Shown in pieces: positions 57,135 through 64,000 of a DNA stretch of 64,000 bases. Position 1 is the stretch's first letter; each line of letters starts with the position of its first letter. A program made the translations under genes and the position numbers. The notes under the pieces are model-generated. The model was given only the letters and a program-made list of their open reading frames with translations, made no database searches and was not told the origin of the DNA. Source of the DNA: Maratus speciosus (taxonomy: Eukaryota > Arthropoda > Arachnida > Araneae > Salticidae); contig OZ010798.1 in NCBI GenBank assembly GCA_963932465.1, positions 18,956,981 through 19,020,980 of the forward strand, written 5' to 3'.

Positions 57135-58476
57135 TACAGGTCTGCAACGGCCAAGGCAAAATGAAGGCAAATTTTCAAACGGGCCAGACCGGGCCCTCAG
57201 AATCAGAATAATTTTTTCAATGGGCCGGACTGGCAAAAAAATAGAACAGGCCAGTCGGGCTTGCCCTATAGAAAAATTTAGCAGGCCTACCAGGATGATA
57301 TAAATGTTTGACCGAAGTCGATAAAATATGAGTTATTTTCAATGAATATGACTTTCGCGAGAATAAGTATAAATCTGCCTCAAGAGCGGATGCTAGTTTG
57401 ACAACATCAGTACAGAAATGTAACATGTCCAGCGTAAAGATCATCATCGGACAGTTATGTGGTGTCTGACCCCGGCTTAATTTTTTTTCAGCAGACGCGT
57501 GCCCGACCGAGATCTTGCTTGCATTTTTTTCTGCATAGTCGAACCCGGCTGGATCTGGACTTAAATGTTCTCAGGATGTGTAGGGCAGGCAATATGTTTT
57601 GTAAAAATATTAATAGCGATAATGATCTTCTGTTAAATCTGAAAACATATCCTAATGGGGTTTGCAATTTCACTGCGTAACAACGGGAAACTTTGACCCA
57701 TTTTATGATTAATTTTTAACTGTAAAGGCATAAAATTAAAAAGCCAGATTATAGAAGGGATTTGGAATCAAATAGCGTTTTCCCTTTTTGATAAATAAAT
57801 TATTTGTCAAGATAAAAGATATTTTTGTCACGTGGCTGCAGGTTTTTCTCCTTTCCCATTCTATTACTACCGGAAATTCAATTCAAAACGCTAACGTTGA
57901 CAACATTTTCCTCAAAGATATATTGCCTTGTAAAAAAAAAAAAAAATGGATAACGCCATTCGATTACATAGTTTCAGAATAAGAAAACCTGCCAATGTTA
58001 TGCGTTTCCGAAGAGAAATTAATTCAGAAATGTCTTTGAATATAATTAATTTAGATTTGAGAGAAGTCTTCATAAATGAAGATAAATATTTTTACAAATC
58101 TACTTTCTATTATACAGCTTCAAAAGTTATCTTTTTAACCCTCTTTTTTTCTTTTATTCTAAACTACATTAATTTTTTAATGAATTTTTTTAATATTGGA
58201 ACATCTAAGAATCTGAGTAGTCATTAATTTTGCTATTATGTATTTTCTGCCTTGCAAACACATCGTAAATAAAAAATTTACTGTAAAATTATCCCATAAG
58301 TATGTGCCGAGCCTGTTTTTACTTATTTCAGCACGGTCTGAGCCGTGAACTGTAAAAATATAAACGTGCAGGGCGGGGCTCGGGCTGAATTTTTATGTTT
58401 TACACCGGACCGGGCCGAGATAGTTTTCGTTCGGATCGGGCCTGGACCTCGAAATTCGGAACCGTGTAGACCTCTA
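57135..58476. mobile_element. hAT-like non-autonomous element with GGGCC-rich ends
   Basis: Ends TACAGGTCTGCAACGGCC and, reversed, TAGAGGTCTACACGGTTCCG. GGGCC/CGGGC words cluster at 57148-57290 and 58335-58445, as in the element at 23337-24461. ATGAGC occurs on both flanks (57129-57134; 58478-58483), but an exact 8-bp duplication is not seen. Interior frames (57459-57680, 57946-58227) show no recognised domain. Confidence 0.6.
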
Positions 58477-59570
58477 AATGAGCCTCTTTCCACATAAAAA
58501 AGTGACCTTTTTTAAAAGGATGGCTCATAGCTGGTTGGAACCGTTTTCGTTTCTACTCTTTAAGTGACTCAATATCAAATCCTTTCCTATCCTAAATGAC
58601 ATATACATAATGACAAACACAGCACAAGCACAAGTTGGGAAGTATGAATTCAATAATATTAAAAGAAAGAGAAGAAAAATAGCTCTCTTCTTTTCTTCCC
58701 ATCAGAACCAACCCCCTTTATCCCTATCCAAATTCGTCTCAGTTTTTATTTTTCTACATTCTTTCCTTTTATTTTCACTCTTTCCCATAGCTTAAGCTTT
58801 TTCAAAACTTCAAACGTAGGCCGCAACCCTGTTGGACTCTGACCACTGCCCCCTCCTCGCAGTGCTCTGACTCTTTCACCTACAGACAATGACAGCACAC
58901 GCACATTCATTCATACTCCTGAAACGAAACAGCTCTCGCCTCGACATTTGGCAAATATTCGTAGTATTAATAATTTTTATATTGTTTAATTTAGTAAAAT
59001 TCTGTATGTTTGAGGTGAGGGATGACCAATGTATAATACATGTTTACTGTTGTGTAATCTTTGGTTGTGTGTAAAGACAATGAAGAGATGTTAAGACTGC
59101 ATTTCACTTCGAAATGTTACCAAACAAGGGTGCAATCTATTACGATATCTTAGTGAATGTAAATATCTGTTTTTCTATAGTACTTTTATTCTGCTCTGCT
59201 CAACAAGCGCAAAACGTTTTGACACATTTACAAATTCATTTTTTAGCGGAAAGATATAAAATCGAAAAGCCTAGCCCTGGAAGCGATTTGGAATCGAACT
59301 GTTATTTCCATTTTTTGATACATCAATTACTTATTGAGTTATAAGCTATATTGATCACGTGACAAATACGATTTTCGCCTTTTACGGACTGTTTTTTCTG
59401 CTTTCACGTCCACTTTGACACCATTTTCTGAAAGATCTATTGCGTTTGCAAGAAAACGGAAAAAATAGCTCGATTACATAGTTTCTGAACAACAACACCT
59501 CCTAGTTTCATGCATTTCCGAACAAAAATAAATTAAAACTTATGTCAGAAAGTTGCCCTTTTGGATTTGA
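58477..59570. other. Interval without recognised genes
   Basis: A less AT-rich stretch at 58600-58900 with short frames (58610-58795, 58889-59074, 59114-59344), none recognisable. GATTACATAGTTTC and following words at 59471-59540 repeat 57962-58040 in diverged form, suggesting an old dispersed or tandem duplication. Confidence 0.4.
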
Positions 59571-59574
59571 GAGC

Positions 59575-61085
59575 ACCCTTAAGCTTAGACGCACGAAATT
59601 GGAAGATGCACTTATTAAAAAATGGCAAAATTGAATAGCGTGTTCCATTTTTCTATAAAATAAAGGATCTATTACAAAAGGCTATCAAACTAAATGTTTT
59701 GAACCGATTTTCAGACGGGGCAGCCCGGAAATGTCATCATGAGACAACAATCGCTTATAACTTAAAATGCAATACATTTATCGAAAACTGAAAAATGCTA
59801 TTTGTTTCTAAATCACTTCAATTCTTCAATAGCACACTAATTTCTTGCTTTTACATTTAAAAAAGACCGTGAATGTGTCAGAAATTTTTGCGTGAAAAAA
59901 CACGTTTTGGGAAATCGCTCCAGGAAATTAATTTTAAAAAAAATCAGAATTAAAAAAGAAATGTTTCTTTATGACTGCGTTTATTGAATCTGCGCTAACA
60001 GTCCAGGCAATAGAGACCGTGTAGGGGCTCTACCTAGCAAAATTAATGGTAGTTCTGGAAAAAGGCTTACTATATGTTTTTTGGGTCGCTGAATCCGAAT
60101 TTTTAACTTCCCACCAAAATTTCCACCGGCAAACTTTCAAAATTTTGGTAAAATGCCCCCCAAAAAAGGAGTTGCGGGGGGGGGGGCAAAGTTCGGAGGG
60201 GAGACGGGAGAGGGAATGTAAACGATGTGTGTGGGTAAGTGGAATTGCGCTGGCACATGTTACGTGGCAGATCCCCCCCCCCCCTTCTCCATTCATCCTA
60301 CGTCATAATGTCATGTATGTTATTTGTTGCAAATTTTGTCTACTTTCTGAATTTCTCGATACTTTTTCTCTAAAACAATAATTAAAAAAAATTATATGAT
60401 TTATTTAATAAAAATCTTTTTTGGGGGCATTTTACCAAAATTTGGGGGGGGGGGATTGCCGGGAGAAATTTCGTTGGAAAGTTACAAATTCGGATTCAGC
60501 GACCGAAAAAACATAAAGTAAGTCGATTTCCAGAACTACTATTAATTTTGCCAGGTAAAATCTCCTATTGCCTGGACTATAAGTTGCTAGGAATGTGATG
60601 TTGATTCTTTATTAAGTTTTAAAAAAGCCAGAAATCTTAAACTATTTAAGAAGGGGGTTTTTTTTAGGGTGTGGAGCGGAGAGAAGGGGCAAAAAATTTT
60701 GAAAAATATTTCAGAAATTCAGCAAATCTCCCAACTTTTTAACACATTCGAGAAGTCAATCCTAAGCTTAGACGTACGGAATTGGAAGGTGCACTTATTT
60801 GAAAGCTATGAAATCGAATAGCGTTTTTCATTTTTCTATCAAGTAAACTATCATAAAAGGCTGTCAAAGTAAATATTTTGAATAAATTTTCGTAACGCAA
60901 CAACACGGAAATGATCATTATTGGAAAACAATAGGTTATAACTTAAAATGCAATACATTTTTCAAAAAAGGGAAAACGCTATTCATTTCTAAATTACTTC
61001 ATTAGCGTACTAACTTCTTGCTTTTATATTTAAAAAATCCGTGAATGTACCAGAAAGCTTCGCATGAAATAATACTTTTCAGGAA
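59575..61085. repeat. Direct repeat pair, about 1.18 kb apart
   Basis: A segment of about 350 bp at 59580-59930 recurs at 60765-61085 in the same order. Shared words include AAGCTTAGACG(C/T)ACG, TATAACTTAAAATGCAATACATTT, ACTAA(T/C)TTCTTGCTTTTA and GTGAATGT. The interval between holds the foldback at 60000-60578. Moderately diverged, no gene. Confidence 0.7.
60000..60578. mobile_element. Foldback element with about 170-bp arms
   Basis: The ends AGTCCAGGCAATAG on the left and its complement CTATTGCCTGGACT on the right extend inward. They pass through AAATTAATGGTAGTTCTGGAA and TTTTTTGGGTCGCTGAATCCG and their counterparts to poly-G/poly-C blocks near 60177 and 60270. TA lies at the right border, while the left border reads TAAC. 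Plus and minus frames at 60030-60381 are mirror artefacts of the arms. Confidence 0.75.
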
Positions 61086-62890
61086 ACTTTGATGAGAATT
61101 TTCCACGTTTCGACCAATTTCCGTTTTATTTTATTTTTTAATGTGTAACCGCCCCCCCCCCCCTTACCGAAAATTTTACTTCTCTCCTTTGATTGCAACA
61201 TACAAAATTTAAGAGCTTAATTTTTCTGCTCTATTTCTTATTTTGAATTCCAGCGACATTAAATAAATAAACCATCATCTAAATATCCTTTCTCCCCCCA
61301 CAAGCAAATGGGGGTTCTCTAGATATGGGAGAGCAGGAGGAGATAAAGGAAAAATAATACCTCTTTTTTCACAATTTCTTTGTTCTCACTCTAGCACTTG
61401 GGCGTACCCAAGAGGGGGAGCCAAGATGGGGAGTAATGAGGGGGGGGGCTACAGCCCCCCCCCTCATTACTCCCCATATTACTTCACATTGATACCAAAG
61501 AGAAAGAGGTCTCACGGGGTTGCAGGCCCCCTCCTCCCGAAATATTCGAAAAAAAATGAAAACAGTGTTTTTTCCTTACTTTTTTAGATAAATCTGTAAT
61601 TTTTTCTTCTGTCATACAGCGAAATAGCCATTCTCGTTAACCCCCATATTAACAATATTATATAACCCCCATTTCCTCATTGACATCAGAGCATACTCAA
61701 ATATAGGAAAGGGGCTGATGTAATTACAGTTCCCCCCCACCCCTCATCTCGAAATAGTCGAAAATGAAATGAAAAATTAGTGCTTTTTTTTTCTTTCCGT
61801 TTGAGATAAATTCAGGGCTGCGGAGTCGGTAGGAAAAATGATCGACTCCGACTCCGACTCCGACTCCTGGATTTCTGAAACAATCGACTCCGACTCCGAC
61901 TCCGACTCTTCGACTCCGACTCCGGCATACACACAGGGTTTCTCAAAAAGATTTAAATGCGCTTCAATTTTTTACCTGTTAGAGATATATAGATACTGCA
62001 AATTGAAAAAGTGTTTAAAATTAAATAGTAATTAAGATTAAGGATCGACGGAAACCGAAACAAAACCCGAATTTCGTTAACAGTTCTATTTTCGGCCGAA
62101 AATTTCGTTCGATTAGTTCTAAATACAGTAATAAAAATAATTATATTTATTACTTTTTATGGGGTGTCCATTACTGGAATGGAATTTTAGGTGTTTTGAT
62201 ATATTTCTGCTATTTACAATTAAATTTTGATTCATACTGGATTCATTTTTTTTTTCATCATTGCTAGATATATTTTGTTCGATTCAAGATTCCTTTAGAG
62301 AAACCGACCAGCGTAGCGGGCGAAGGATTCTAGTTTCTAATATTTTATTTTTATAACCGCCGTATAATCATAATGGACGTTTATAAATTTCAATTCGGAA
62401 TATGCAATACATTAAATAAAAATAGTAGTTATTTTACAATAAAAAAGATTCACTTAAATAAATATAATTTGAAGTTGCATTTACAAACAATGGATTTGTA
62501 TCTTGTCAGCTTCAAATTAAAACCAAATTTCGCGAAAAGAACATATGCCTGCTTAAGAAACAAAGATATTTTCAATTTGAACTTTGAGCAGAATGAGTAG
62601 AAGGAAATTGTGCTTCGGCCGCACTTTATATGAAAGATTGGCAATTTGTCATCGCCTTTCATTCATAGACGTAAATCCTATTATCTACATCTACCCTATA
62701 CTAATAAAATCTCAAATAAATTAATGCCGACTTCGGGGAAATGGGGGGGGGGGGGGTAGGGAGGATTGACGAATAAGGAATAATCGTGAAAAAAAAAAAG
62801 AAAAAGAAAAAGCCTGCCATTTTGAGGCATGAAATGAGTTTCTTCACTTTCCTCTTAAATTCATGAAATAATTGTTTTTTTCTATAGTAG
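61086..62890. other. Interval with C-runs and a GACTCC cluster
   Basis: Contains the hairpin at 61426, several C-rich tracts (61149, 61730) and CAGGGCTGCGGAGTCGG at 61813, followed by about ten CGACTCCGACTCC-type repeats to 61923. The latter looks like one end of a hAT-type MITE with subterminal GACTCC repeats, but no opposite end was found. Frames at 62373-62600 (plus) and 62450-62662 (minus) overlap and are not recognised. Confidence 0.5.
61426..61477. repeat. Perfect 25-bp-arm hairpin with G9/C9 core
   Basis: The left arm, ATGGGGAGTAATGA then nine Gs and CT, is exactly complementary to the right arm 61453-61477, with only two bases between. No target duplication is seen, and there is no mismatch in 25 bp. 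Confidence 0.85.
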
Positions 62891-64000
62891 GTTAGAAATA
62901 CGGTCCTACATCGGATAGGATAACCACATTTAACCCGAACCAGATAGGCTTTAAATACTTCGGGTCAGGTTTTCACACTTTTGATTTGACCTGATTTTTC
63001 AAAAGAAAAAAGTACTGAATATTTTTCGAATGAAAAATCTATATATTTGAATATTAATGAGTGTATTTAAGTTCATTTTTATACAAAAAAGGTAAAATTG
63101 TAGGCTTTTTTATAATTGTTTATTCTATAAAATATGAACTAATTTTCTTACGTCTCGAATTAGGGTCGGATTGACGACTTTTTTTCCATTTTCGGATTTG
63201 GTTGACGAATTCCTTTTTGTCGGATTTCGGGTTGACTTTCAGAAAAATTTTCAGATTCGGGTCGGGTGCAACCCGGCCTTTGGAAGACTCTCGTTGGGGC
63301 TTAGAAATAGAAGAACTTCTAAGTTTTGGGTAAGAAATATTTAAGAATAAAATTGCAGTTTTTTGTTTTAATGAGAAAAATTCTGTATGAGTTGTCCTAT
63401 ATTGTAGTGATAGCGGCTTTAATCAGTTTCATATTTTACACACATTCTCTTTTATCTGAAATACTGAAAAATAAGGCAGTATAAGTTGAGCAAAGGATAA
63501 GTGAAGCATCCATTGTTATCTAAAGTAGATTGTTGCATTCGTTAGGGTCCGATTCGAACGGTGGTTCGGATTGAGTTGGCGCTAAATGTTTTTCGTTGCG
63601 GGCCAGTCTGATAATTATTATTGCGGGTTCGGGTCGGATTGACCCGATTTTTCAAAATAAAGTCCATAATAACTTCTAACTTATAAGACGAATAAGTAAA
63701 TATATATTCGTTTTCCTACACAAAAGATAAAAGTGCTGTTAGAGATGACTATTTTTTATAATTACAATAAAATTTTGATTTTATTTCATTTTGGATCGGG
63801 TTCATGGTCCAGGTTTCTTTCTGGTTCGCTTTCGACTGACTTAAAATATAAATTTCAGGACCCGACCCGAGCACGGATGGACAGAGGTTAAATTGAATCA
63901 TCTGTTTTTGTCTGAGATAGATTCCTTCATTGTGTTGGGTAGTCGGACCGACACGGGATTCGGGTTGAGTTGGACTAAATTTACAAAAAACAAAACAAAA
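62890..64000. repeat. Region with recurrent TCGGGTYGG-type words
   Basis: Words such as CTTCGGGTCAGG (62960), GGATTTCGGGTTGAC (63223), TTCGGGTCGGGTGCAACCCGG (63253), GGGTTCGGGTCGGATTGACCCG (63624), CCGACCCGAG (63863) and ATTCGGGTTGAGTTGG (63958) are spread over about 1.1 kb of AT-rich DNA. This is the texture of the GGGCCGG-rich hAT-like elements elsewhere in the window. The boundaries are not resolved, and the region runs off the window. Confidence 0.5.

Noticed and set aside
60030..60381. Paired plus/minus frames of 111 and 88 codons
   Set aside because: Both lie on one arm of a foldback with poly-G and poly-C blocks; open frames here are a by-product of the inverted repeat.
1..64000. CRISPR arrays, bacterial operons, riboswitches, phage genes
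   Set aside because: All repeats are eukaryotic mobile-element or tandem types with irregular spacing; composition and transposon classes indicate an animal genome.

Overview
This window looks like intergenic or intronic DNA from an AT-rich arthropod genome. A chelicerate is plausible, but that is only an impression from the style of the mobile elements. I found no host protein-coding exon, rRNA or intact tRNA that I can support. Nearly every recognisable coding segment is a decayed transposon gene, and most of the rest is a layered deposit of non-autonomous elements whose ends can often be read to the base.

Layout. 1-10 kb: low-complexity AT sequence with a 193-bp hairpin (1986-2178), a G-run tandem array (2.83-3.72 kb), a tRNA-like sequence (4801), a pogo/Tigger-like MITE (6.73 kb) and a 1.1-kb near-perfect foldback (8350-9485). 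10-16 kb: dispersed repeat fragments, TTAA-flanked MITEs, a roughly 160-bp diverged tandem array and a second foldback (15.1-15.9 kb). 16.6-18.4 kb: a Tc1-like element with both TIRs, a dead transposase and a TTAA MITE inside it. 20.6-24.7 kb: a 4.1-kb hAT-like non-autonomous element with an exact 8-bp target duplication, containing a second hAT-like element (23.3-24.5 kb, own exact 8-bp duplication) and a TTAA element (22.3-23.0 kb).

24.8-30.4 kb (block A) and 46.6-54.4 kb (block B) are two diverged copies of the same arrangement: a 2-3 kb non-coding repeat followed by a minus-strand non-LTR retrotransposon that carries only ORF1 (PRE_C2HC plus zinc knuckles) and no reverse transcriptase. 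Copy A is framed by a 12-bp duplication. Copy B lacks its 5' end and is split by a 3.5-kb hAT transposon with perfect 12-bp TIRs and an 8-bp duplication. Block B also supplies paralogous empty sites for two insertions in block A.

31-37 kb: the 3' part of a Penelope-like element (GIY-YIG remnant plus a hammerhead-ribozyme-like relic), a TTAA foldback, a piggyBac transposase pseudogene with its right end, a second Tc1-like element and a Tigger-like MITE. 38-46 kb: an arthropod-type repeat bounded by GGTTCCGTAC-like motifs, further TTAA MITEs, a 1.2-kb TA-flanked element with repeated AGGGTAACTTTG motifs, and two TA-flanked MITEs. 55-64 kb: hAT-like MITEs, long direct repeats, a foldback and several GC-rich motif clusters.

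Most notable pattern: a set of TTAA-flanked elements, including the end of the piggyBac copy, that each carry a short palindrome about 14-19 bp inside one terminus only. The palindrome is kept in position while its sequence changes on both arms between copies.
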